A DNA stretch of 64,000 nucleotides from Pelagihabitans sp947500445. Lineage in GTDB: Bacteria; Bacteroidota; Bacteroidia; Flavobacteriales; Flavobacteriaceae. The stretch spans positions 1-64,000 of the forward strand of contig NZ_JBNGOP010000011.1 in assembly GCF_050589625.1 (NCBI RefSeq). The letters run 5' to 3'. Every line of letters begins with the position of its first letter. Within the stretch, counting starts at the first letter, position 1. Shown piece after piece: positions 53,116 through 61,375 of the stretch. The position numbers were made by a program, and so were the translations under genes. Under the pieces are notes generated by a model, which worked only from the letters and a program-made list of their open reading frames with translations, searched no databases and was not told where the DNA came from.

Positions 53116-54918
53116 ATGGATAATTTAGACTATGGTATTATAGGAAATTGCCGGAGTGCGGCCTTAATTTCAAAAACGGGTAGTTTGGATTGGTGTTGTT
53201 TGCCGGAATTCGATTCTTCTTCCGTGTTCGCCAAACTGTTGGACGACTCCAAGGGAGGGAGCTTTGAGATTCTAGTGGATGAGGGCTATACCATAAAGCA
53301 ACGGTATAAAAAACATACGGCAGTGCTGATTACCCATTTTTCAAAAGGAAAGGATGTTTTTGAGATTCGGGATTTTATGCCCAGGTACCGTAAGGAAGGG
53401 GGAGGGTATAATTCCCCGCCCGAGGTAGTACGGTATTTTAAACATGTTTCCGGGAAACCCAGTTTTCGGATCAAATATGATCCGCGTCTGGAGTACGCCA
53501 TGGGAAAGACCGAGACCTATGTAAAAAAGAACTTTGTCGCCAGCCTTACCCATGGTGAAAAGTACGATACCATCTTTTTATATACTTCCTTTAATAAAAA
53601 TGCACTGGTGGAAGGAAGGGAAATTGAACTTCGCCAGGACGGTTATGTGCTTATCGGTTATAACGAAAAGATATTTGTGCCGACGGTTCGGAAAATTTAT
53701 ACCGAGTTGGAACGTACCAAGGTATACTGGTTGAACTGGAGCAGCAAAACACCCACCTATAAAAAATATAATGCCCAGATCAGTCGCAGTGCCATTACCT
53801 TAAAGCTATTGAGCTATGATCGTACCGGTGCCGTGCTCGCCGCCGCAACCACATCACTGCCCGAAACCATCGGTGAGGTCCGTAATTGGGACTATCGTTT
53901 TTGTTGGATCCGGGACGCTTCCATGGTGATAAAGGTAATCGGGGATTTGGGCCATAAAAATGTTGCCCGACGTTACCTGCAATTTATTGTAGACCTCATG
54001 CCCGATAAGGACGAGAAACTGCAGATCATGTACGGTATCAACAGGGAAAAGAAACTGACCGAACAAACATTGGACCACTTGGAGGGGTATAAGGGTTCCA
54101 AACCGGTACGCATCGGAAATGCGGCCTACAAACAAAAGCAGAACGATATCTACGGTATTTTAATGGATGTCATTTACGAGCAACTCGCAAAGTATTCGAA
54201 CGATATTGAAAACGGTGAGGAGCTTTGGGGCATTACCAAGGGCATCGTATGGATCGTGTCGAACCACTGGAAAGAGGCCGATAAGGGCATTTGGGAATTC
54301 CGTACGGAAGATCGGCATTTCACCTTTTCAAAGGTACTTTGTTGGGTGGCCGTAGACCGGGCCATTAAAGTGGCGCGTATCCTCCGAAAAACCACCAAAA
54401 TGGAGAAATGGACGGCCTTGGAACAGGAAATCAAAAGGGATATCCATGACAATGCCTGGAACGAAGAGGTAAATGCCTTTACCCAATCTTACGGATCAAA
54501 GGATTTGGATGCTTCTGTACTGCTCATGGAATCGTACGGCTTTATTCATGCCAAGGAGCCGAAATTTGTAAGTACCGTGAGGGCCATCGAAAAAGAACTG
54601 AGCAACGACGGACTGCTGTACCGTTACAAAAACGAAGACGACTTCGGTCTGCCCTCGTCTTCCTTTACCATCTGTACGTTTTGGTTTATCAACAGCCTTT
54701 ACAAAATAGGGGAGGAGGAAAAATCCAAGGAATATTTTGACCGGTTGTTGGGATATAGCAACCATTTGGGACTTTTTAGCGAGGATATCGATTTTAGGAC
54801 GAAACGGTTGTTGGGCAATTTCCCTCAGGCATACTCGCATTTGGCCCTGATCGAATGTGCCATTAATTTTTCACGAAAAGATTCCGAGGAACAGGTGTTG
54901 GATGCCATGCGGATATAG
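53116..54918 (+). CDS. Glycoside hydrolase family 15
   Basis: A 600-residue cytoplasmic GH15 protein (glucoamylase/trehalase-like). It starts MDNLDYGIIGNCRSAALISKTGSLDWCCLPEFDSSSVFAKLLD, the N-terminal domain pattern of the family. The catalytic barrel has NWDYRFCWIRDASM near residue 257 and a Trp-rich EELWGITKGIVWIVSNHW segment. PSSSFTICTFWFINSLY lies near the second acid. The start is the ATG at 53116; a TTG seven codons upstream is also open. It is divergent from the trehalose synthase gene with about 100 bases between starts. Trehalase or glucoamylase activity is an inference from family and neighbour. Confidence 0.9.
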   Translation: MDNLDYGIIGNCRSAALISKTGSLDWCCLPEFDSSSVFAKLLDDSKGGSFEILVDEGYTIKQRYKKHTAVLITHFSKGKDVFEIRDFMPRYRKEGGGYNSPPEVVRYFKHVSGKPSFRIKYDPRLEYAMGKTETYVKKNFVASLTHGEKYDTIFLYTSFNKNALVEGREIELRQDGYVLIGYNEKIFVPTVRKIYTELERTKVYWLNWSSKTPTYKKYNAQISRSAITLKLLSYDRTGAVLAAATTSLPETIGEVRNWDYRFCWIRDASMVIKVIGDLGHKNVARRYLQFIVDLMPDKDEKLQIMYGINREKKLTEQTLDHLEGYKGSKPVRIGNAAYKQKQNDIYGILMDVIYEQLAKYSNDIENGEELWGITKGIVWIVSNHWKEADKGIWEFRTEDRHFTFSKVLCWVAVDRAIKVARILRKTTKMEKWTALEQEIKRDIHDNAWNEEVNAFTQSYGSKDLDASVLLMESYGFIHAKEPKFVSTVRAIEKELSNDGLLYRYKNEDDFGLPSSSFTICTFWFINSLYKIGEEEKSKEYFDRLLGYSNHLGLFSEDIDFRTKRLLGNFPQAYSHLALIECAINFSRKDSEEQVLDAMRI

Positions 54919-54971
54919 GAAATTTTATTGGACTGCCCGGGAGGGTCCACAATGGCAATACGTTGTGTCAA

Positions 54972-56201
54972 TTAGGGCGATCGTTGTACAACCTTAAAAT
55001 CCCATACAACCTTTTCTTTTTGTATTTCATTGATGCGTATGATCTTGGAGTCTATTCCCATACGGTCATACCCATTGGCCTCCATTAAAATTTCATAATA
55101 TTCCGGTACGTACCCGAACGTTTTTACCATGGTTTTTTCCAATGTTTTTCGCAGTTCGGGATTGGTGAAATTCTTTAGTCCCTCATCGGCACCAATATCC
55201 CATAGCCCACCAAAAAGGTAGATTTTATTGGTGCCGGGGCCAGGGATTTTTGAGATAAACGTGTAATCCTTGTGGCCCTCGCTCGGGTTTCCGGTAGGGG
55301 TATAAGTAGTCTCTTTTCCACTTTTGGGATCGGTATATACCAAGCAGTAGTTATCGACGAAACTGTAGTCCGAATTATCGAAATAGCTTTGAAACATGCC
55401 TATGGTCTTGAGCATGCCGACCACAACAATATTATGGTCTTGTAGTTCCACGGGATTGAATCGGGAAGCCGTCCTCAGCGAAAAACTGCGGTCGTGTGGG
55501 ATAAAGGTCTGCGAAATATCCTTTATCCAAAAACTGCTATAAAAAGGCAGCATGGTAAAATTAAGGGTATTGGTCTTACTGCCCATACCGGCAGTGTTCA
55601 TGTAGCGTTCGTAGTCCTCTTTAGAATTGATTTCCGGATCCCGTACCAAACGGCGATTATTGGTATTCGCATGATATTCGTTGAAAATGTAAAAATCGCC
55701 GATGACTACGGTCAACGGTACGTCGGTCGAAATGAGGTCCGACCAAAGTCCCGTGTCCTTCTGGCCCGTAGCAAGGCGCGTTAGTGCCGGAATTGCCCAG
55801 ACCAAAGCCGATAGCACGAAAACCGTTACCGCCGGTATTACAAGATGTTTTGGTCTTATTTGTTTTGTCCAACCTTGGCTAGGTGCCTTTTTTTCAATAA
55901 ACAATTTGTAGTTCCCCTTAGGTAAGAGCAAACGTTGCGCGTTATTGGACCCTATGGAATTATAATAGGTGTCGATTTTCTTTCGAAGATGATAAATGTA
56001 TACCCGTATTAACGTGCTCTGGGAAGGGTCAAAGTTTTTTCTACCAAAAATATCGAAAGCTATGGTACTCTCTTTTGGAATATTTCCGGAAATAGATGCC
56101 TTGGCAAGATAAAGTAATAGGCTCGAATAGGTAGAAGAGCCTTTCATGACCGATGAGGTGGCTATGCGTTGGGCCTCCTCTAAAAGTGCGTTTTCTCCCA
56201 T
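54972..56201 (-). CDS. Membrane-anchored winged-helix regulator
   Basis: A 409-residue protein. Residues 1-105 are winged-helix-like: helix 1 LEEAQRIATSSVMKGSSTYSSLLLYL, recognition-type FDPSQSTLIRVYIYHLRKKIDTYY and wing RLLLPKGNYKLFI, close to OmpR/ToxR-type DNA-binding domains. One membrane helix follows (about 119-141), then a 270-residue extracytoplasmic domain without a recognised fold. There is no receiver domain. The layout suggests a ToxR-like one-component regulator that senses a signal outside and binds DNA inside. It is divergent from the secreted protein gene at 56422, its likely target. Confidence 0.72.
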   Translation of the reverse strand: MGENALLEEAQRIATSSVMKGSSTYSSLLLYLAKASISGNIPKESTIAFDIFGRKNFDPSQSTLIRVYIYHLRKKIDTYYNSIGSNNAQRLLLPKGNYKLFIEKKAPSQGWTKQIRPKHLVIPAVTVFVLSALVWAIPALTRLATGQKDTGLWSDLISTDVPLTVVIGDFYIFNEYHANTNNRRLVRDPEINSKEDYERYMNTAGMGSKTNTLNFTMLPFYSSFWIKDISQTFIPHDRSFSLRTASRFNPVELQDHNIVVVGMLKTIGMFQSYFDNSDYSFVDNYCLVYTDPKSGKETTYTPTGNPSEGHKDYTFISKIPGPGTNKIYLFGGLWDIGADEGLKNFTNPELRKTLEKTMVKTFGYVPEYYEILMEANGYDRMGIDSKIIRINEIQKEKVVWDFKVVQRSP

Positions 56202-56229
56202 AGGATCAAATTGTATTTCTGTTTCAATT

Positions 56230-56247
56230 AACGGTTAATAAACGGTT
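56230..56247. promoter_or_regulatory. Direct repeat AACGGTT, possible operator
   Basis: Two AACGGTT heptamers start 11 bases apart (56230 and 56241), one helical turn, in the 220-bp divergent region between the membrane-anchored regulator and the T9SS-secreted protein gene. A related TTTTTAACTG follows. A dimeric regulator binding site is a reasonable guess. Confidence 0.4.
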
Positions 56248-56421
56248 TTTAACTGTGATTTTATCAATTTAAGTAGATAAGTTTAAGAAATATTCAAAAA
56301 ATAGATGTTTTTGTCGAACTATTCTTAGTGTCGTGTAATCCTAATCATAGGATTGTTTGGCTTCGGATACTAGGCACGAAACACCTACTGCCTTAAATGT
56401 ATCATCAAAAACCTTAAAATC

Positions 56422-59400
56422 ATGAAAAAAACTACGTTAAAAATAGTACTCTTTTTTACACTCTACTGTATTGGACACTTCATGGGAAGTGCACAGGACA
56501 ATGTAGGTATGAATCTCGGAGATCCCAGAAGTGGTCTGGTCTTTGTCGATATCGTAAAAGATACGCGCGGCTTTCAGAAACCCGATAAAGTCGATGGAAA
56601 GTTTGTGGCTTCGGCAACGGACTCCGGAGGTTGGCCGACGGAAGATTTTGTTTTAACCTGTTTTGACCTACGGAACGGTAGAGGGTATGGTAGTGAAAAC
56701 AGCCCCGCACAGGATCCAAATCCACCACGATTGAACGTCGATGGTATTTATAAGGCATCGTTTAAAGGTATTGCCGAACGCATACGGGTGAAATTCGATG
56801 GCGAAATCCTTAACGAAAGTTATAATGCGGCTACAAATACCACGACCTTTGATATCGATTTTAGGACAAACCTTCCTGGACGCCCGTTTTTTCAAATAGA
56901 ACTGATAGGAACAAAACGCAATCCTTCATCGGCTCAAAATACGGGCATCACGGATTTGAAAATCGTAAGGCCCGGTTATGAACTGGATACCGATCAAGTG
57001 TTTACCGATTTATGGCTGAACGCCATTGCACCTTTTAGTATTTACAGGTATATGGATTGGTCCCAAACTAACGGAAATGCTACATTTTCCAATCCGGATC
57101 AGGAATTGGGACCTTTGGAAATCAGCTGGAATCAGCGTAGGGTAGCTCGTGAAAACGATGCTACAACAATACGGGCCGGGTCCTTTGACAATAGGGGACT
57201 TGCATGGGAGACCATTATCGATCATATTAATATTACCGGAAAGGATGCCTGGATCAATGTACCGATCCATGCCAACGATAACTATGTCCGTAATTTGGCA
57301 CGTCTGTTTAAAAACAGGTTGACCGCCGATATCACCCTATATGTGGAGTACAGTAACGAAGCTTGGAATTTTGCGGGGGCTTTTTCACAGACCGATTGGA
57401 ATTTTCAAAAGGCGGTACAAGAAGCCAATAGCGGAAGCATCATCGCACAAGGTGCCAATGGTAACGATAACCTGTGGGCCGCGCGAAGAATGGCCAAACG
57501 AACTGTGGAGATAGGGCAGATCTTTCAGAATGAAGGAGTGGGAACGATAGGGGGTAACCTCAGACCGGTATTACAATATTTTGCTTCCGCACCCGGAAGT
57601 GCCGCAGCTGGAAGCCCTTTTTTGGCCACGGTGGCAATGGTGGAGTTTATTGAGGACAACTACGGTCCCGTAAATCAGTACATTTCATCGATTTCACGTA
57701 CGGGCTATTTTGGAGCGGCAACTATCGATGCATTGCCCGAAGGGTCGAGCGTGGCCGAAATTCTTGAAGCGGCGGAAGCCGGCATTCCTTCGGATTATCA
57801 GGATTTTGGAGACTTTGCCTTGGAAAAAGGCTTGGAATTTTCGGTTTATGAGGGCGCTCCCGGCCACCGCGTGAACGCTACCAAAAATTTATTGAACAGG
57901 GTACGTGCGGAACGAACGGCAGAAATGGGGGAACTCATCAAGAAAAACTTCTATGATGGCTTCAAGGCCAACAATGGTGGTGCCTTCATGTATTTTGCCT
58001 CCCATAAGTTTTACACCCAATCGGGTTTTTGGGGAACTACCGATATCATTACCGACCTAAACAGGGGATTCAAATATAAAGCATTGATCGATATTATCGA
58101 TGGAACCCCATTTGACCGTAAACCGATAATCGCAACAAGTTCGCTGCCTGTGGGCCTGATAGGGGAGGAATACAATGCTGCCATTCGCGTCTCGGGAGGA
58201 GATTTGCCGATTACGCTACAACGCGTAGCAGGGCGTTTGCCCAATGGCCTTTCCATTTCCGCCGGAGCGATTTCGGGAACACCGACCCAAACGGGAAGTT
58301 TTACGTTTACGATTCAAGTCCAGGATGCTACTGGGGACCGGGTCTCAAAAGCGTTTACTTTACAGATCGGTGAGGTGATCGATATTGCCAGGGTTCCTAC
58401 GGCCCCGGTTATCGATGGTGAAATCGATGATCTTTGGAACTCCAGGCCGGAATATGCCCTCAACAACGTACTGGTAGGTGGAAGTACGTCAAGTTCGGAC
58501 TTTGCGGTACGCTTCAAAAGCGCCTGGGATACTACGGCGCTTTATTATTTGATAGAGGTTACGGACGAGTCGTTGATCAATGATTCCGAACAAGTGTTTC
58601 AGGACGATGGGGCCGAGCTCTATTTGGATATCGGACATGATAAATTGGCGGTTTATGGCCCGGACGATTACCAGATACAATTTGGGTATGACGACGATGA
58701 GGTCGTTATAGGGAAAGGGCTGCCCATTGCCAACATTCAAAAATCTCAAGTACGAACGGCCAATGGCTATCGAATCGAGTTTTCCATACCATGGAATTCC
58801 CTTAATGCTACGGTGGCAGAGGGAACATTGTTAGGTTTTGATGTACACGCCCAGGACGATGATGATGGTGGCGACCGCGATACCAAAGTTTCCTTCAACG
58901 CAATAACCGATGTCTCATTTCGGGATCCTTCCAGCTTTGGCATAGCACGTTTGACGGGAGACGGCGATGTACCTCCTAATGAGTCGGAATATTTTTATAT
59001 ACAACAAAAAGTTTCGGGGGAGTATTTGCGGCCCGCAAGTCGGTTTGTAGGTGCTAAAATGCGCGTGTTGCCGAAAACGGACAGTGATTTCTTTTTATGG
59101 CGTAAGGTAGCGGTTCCGGGAAGCTCCGAATACTTTTTTTTAGAGAATAAGGGAACCGGTCATCGGTTTCGTCCGGTAGCGGATAATCGGGGCGAAGGCA
59201 CTGCCATACGCTATAGTGTAAACGCCGCAATGGAGGCAAAACAAAGTTTCTTGGAAGGTACGGCCGTGCAATGGGCATTAGTGGATATTCCAAATGATAC
59301 CTATGGATATCTGGTCAATAGACAGGCCACCGGTTTTCATGTTCGGGCCCGGACCAATACCAATAGGGATTTGGTACTTAAGCCGGATACGTGGAGAGGC

Positions 59401-59724
59401 GACCATACCAGATGGCTTTTTGAACCGGCAAACGCTAGGCCCGATGCCATCAATGCCGTGGCAAATGTAGAAGATGTATCTGAACAAGCAAATGGAACGG
59501 AAGAACCGGAAATATCCTATTTTCCGAATCCGGTACGATCTACGCTATACCTCACTGGAAATGCAGTGGGTAAAGTTTACGGAATCTATGATTTGAACGG
59601 GAAACTTATGGTAACAGGTACCTTTGCAGAGGGCAATGTAACGCGTATCGATCTTAGTAAGCTGAGCCAAGGTATTTATATCGTTCAAACGGGAAAGAAA
59701 CGTTTTAAAGTGATAAAGGAATAG
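56422..59724 (+). CDS. T9SS-secreted multidomain protein, GH-like N-terminus
   Basis: An 1100-residue secreted protein (signal peptide TLYCIGHFMGSAQ). Residues about 30-560 form a TIM-barrel-like region with YVEYSNEAWNF near 306-316, resembling the Asn-Glu acid/base motif of clan GH-A. An Ig-like putative domain follows (about 570-650; SLPVGLIGEEYNAAI, GAISGTPTQTG). Next come a CBM9-like domain (about 654-850; IDGEIDDLWNSRPEY) and a RICIN-like beta-trefoil (about 855-1006). The C-terminal type IX sorting domain starts EISYFPNPVRSTLYL and ends QGIYIVQTGKKRFKVIKE. It should be exported through T9SS and bind polysaccharides; catalysis is likely but the substrate is unknown. Confidence 0.8.
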   Translation: MKKTTLKIVLFFTLYCIGHFMGSAQDNVGMNLGDPRSGLVFVDIVKDTRGFQKPDKVDGKFVASATDSGGWPTEDFVLTCFDLRNGRGYGSENSPAQDPNPPRLNVDGIYKASFKGIAERIRVKFDGEILNESYNAATNTTTFDIDFRTNLPGRPFFQIELIGTKRNPSSAQNTGITDLKIVRPGYELDTDQVFTDLWLNAIAPFSIYRYMDWSQTNGNATFSNPDQELGPLEISWNQRRVARENDATTIRAGSFDNRGLAWETIIDHINITGKDAWINVPIHANDNYVRNLARLFKNRLTADITLYVEYSNEAWNFAGAFSQTDWNFQKAVQEANSGSIIAQGANGNDNLWAARRMAKRTVEIGQIFQNEGVGTIGGNLRPVLQYFASAPGSAAAGSPFLATVAMVEFIEDNYGPVNQYISSISRTGYFGAATIDALPEGSSVAEILEAAEAGIPSDYQDFGDFALEKGLEFSVYEGAPGHRVNATKNLLNRVRAERTAEMGELIKKNFYDGFKANNGGAFMYFASHKFYTQSGFWGTTDIITDLNRGFKYKALIDIIDGTPFDRKPIIATSSLPVGLIGEEYNAAIRVSGGDLPITLQRVAGRLPNGLSISAGAISGTPTQTGSFTFTIQVQDATGDRVSKAFTLQIGEVIDIARVPTAPVIDGEIDDLWNSRPEYALNNVLVGGSTSSSDFAVRFKSAWDTTALYYLIEVTDESLINDSEQVFQDDGAELYLDIGHDKLAVYGPDDYQIQFGYDDDEVVIGKGLPIANIQKSQVRTANGYRIEFSIPWNSLNATVAEGTLLGFDVHAQDDDDGGDRDTKVSFNAITDVSFRDPSSFGIARLTGDGDVPPNESEYFYIQQKVSGEYLRPASRFVGAKMRVLPKTDSDFFLWRKVAVPGSSEYFFLENKGTGHRFRPVADNRGEGTAIRYSVNAAMEAKQSFLEGTAVQWALVDIPNDTYGYLVNRQATGFHVRARTNTNRDLVLKPDTWRGDHTRWLFEPANARPDAINAVANVEDVSEQANGTEEPEISYFPNPVRSTLYLTGNAVGKVYGIYDLNGKLMVTGTFAEGNVTRIDLSKLSQGIYIVQTGKKRFKVIKE

Positions 59725-59740
59725 TATTGATTAGCTATTT

Positions 59741-59780
59741 GATGGGGATTCCGGTCGTATATCGTGGCCGAATCCCCATC
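59741..59780. terminator. Bidirectional hairpin between convergent genes
   Basis: Arms GATGGGGATTC and GAATCCCCATC, extended by CGG/CCG, enclose about 14 bases. It lies between the stops of the T9SS protein and the decarboxylase genes, and overlaps the first base or two of the minus-strand stop. There is only a weak T-run, so termination strength is uncertain. Confidence 0.6.
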
Positions 59781-61215
59781 ATTCCTTTAAAATCGTGGTC
59801 GCCAACTTACGGATGGTTTCCAATAGCAGGGACAGGTGGGCATACGTAGTAAGGGGATTCATGATAGTAGTCCTTAAATAATGCACTGTTCTAAGTTTGG
59901 TCTGAACAATATAAAATGTACCATCTTCCAGTAGTTTTTGACGTATTTTCTCGTTTAGTGCATTCAGGTCTTGCATTTCCATTACAGGGTCGATATACCG
60001 AAAACAGACAATGTTCGAAACGGGCGTGACCGCCAATTCAAAATCCGTTTCCTTTTCGATCATTTCTCCAAATAACCCTCCCATATCATACAAATGGGTA
60101 AGATAATCGTCGAAAATGGATTCCCCATATAGCTTTAGCATACTGTACCAGTGAATGCTCATCATGTTTTTGGTACATTCGAACGTACGCTTTCCGGAGT
60201 TATACCAATCTTCATGATCTTCCTGGGTCAGGAGGTAATCGGCCTTTTGACTAAAGGTGGCATTTGCGTTTTTACCTTCCCTCATGAGAAGGGCGGTGGT
60301 AATCGTTGGCATCATCATCATTTTATGGCCATCGATCACTACGGAATCGGCCTGGTCGATTCCCGAAACCGTATGCACGTATTTTTCGGAAAAAATGGCC
60401 GCTCCGCCATGGGCACCGTCAACATGGAACCATAGATCATATTTTTCCGAAAAGGCGGCAATGGCGTCTAAATCGTCATAGACCCCGGTAGCGGTGGAAG
60501 GGGCGCTTCCAACAATAGCAAAAACATGAATCCCTTTTTTTAAGGCGTTTCGGTAGGAGCTTTCCAACTGCGAAACGTCCATTTCATAGCCGTCCGTCGC
60601 CGGGATCTTTATAATCCCTTGTTCTCCCAGTCCCATTATTTTTGCGGCCCTATCGACACAGTAATGTGCTTCTTCGCTTACGAGAATACCCAGTTGTTGG
60701 GAGTTTCCTTCGTTCCATACATCATGGGATATTTTTGCCTTTCGTGCGGACAAAAGGGCGGTGAGGTTGGCCAAGGTGCCTCCAGAGGTTAAAAATCCCC
60801 TTGCATTTGTATCAAAACCTATTTTTTTACATAGAATATCGGTTACCACCCGTTCTATGGCCGATGGTGCCATTCCCATTTCATAAATGGCCATTCCATT
60901 ATTCAAAAGCGAACTGATCATACCGCTCAGAGCGGTAAGCGGGGCCGTAGGACTGACCTGATGCCCAATATAGTGGGGATGGTGAACATATGTCGTGCGC
61001 GCTATCATATTCGAGAACATACTATCCACTTCGCCGTTTTTCAGAAAATCCTTCCAAAAACGGAGTTCTTCGTCCGGGGTATTCCAATGGATGGCACGGT
61101 GCGACTTTTCCGTTGTCTTATCTTCCAAATGATCGGCCAATTGGTCGATCAAGCGGTGTCCCCTTTCTCGAAATTTTTCCGAATCATATACGTTTTTCAA
61201 ACCTTGCTCTTTCAT
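59779..61215 (-). CDS. PLP-dependent group II amino acid decarboxylase
   Basis: A 478-residue PLP enzyme of the aromatic-L-amino-acid/diaminobutyrate/glutamate decarboxylase family. The cofactor Lys is in VVIDGHKMMM near residue 296. The conserved WFHVDGAHGGAAIF (PLP-contacting Asp), TSGGTLANLTALLSAR, and HPHYIGHQVSPTAP are all present. It releases CO2 from an amino acid such as 2,4-diaminobutyrate, glutamate or an aromatic acid; the substrate is not decidable from the sequence. It is alone on its strand, divergent from the GH78-like gene. Confidence 0.88.
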   Translation of the reverse strand: MKEQGLKNVYDSEKFRERGHRLIDQLADHLEDKTTEKSHRAIHWNTPDEELRFWKDFLKNGEVDSMFSNMIARTTYVHHPHYIGHQVSPTAPLTALSGMISSLLNNGMAIYEMGMAPSAIERVVTDILCKKIGFDTNARGFLTSGGTLANLTALLSARKAKISHDVWNEGNSQQLGILVSEEAHYCVDRAAKIMGLGEQGIIKIPATDGYEMDVSQLESSYRNALKKGIHVFAIVGSAPSTATGVYDDLDAIAAFSEKYDLWFHVDGAHGGAAIFSEKYVHTVSGIDQADSVVIDGHKMMMMPTITTALLMREGKNANATFSQKADYLLTQEDHEDWYNSGKRTFECTKNMMSIHWYSMLKLYGESIFDDYLTHLYDMGGLFGEMIEKETDFELAVTPVSNIVCFRYIDPVMEMQDLNALNEKIRQKLLEDGTFYIVQTKLRTVHYLRTTIMNPLTTYAHLSLLLETIRKLATTILKE

Positions 61216-61375
61216 GTGTTAAAAATAGTTGCTTGTATCTTGTAACACAAGTTTGATCGCAGCCTGATCAAAACGGTTGGGTTTTTGACGTTTTGGGTAA
61301 CATCCACTACAGAACTTCTAGCTATCTTATGGGGCGAATTGTAATTCAATTCAATTCAACGAAACGAACGAAGTT

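Noticed and set aside
53012..53116. Start codons at TTG for both trehalose-region genes
   Set aside because: Both frames extend to TTG, but the family-conserved starts coincide with ATG at 53012 and 53116.
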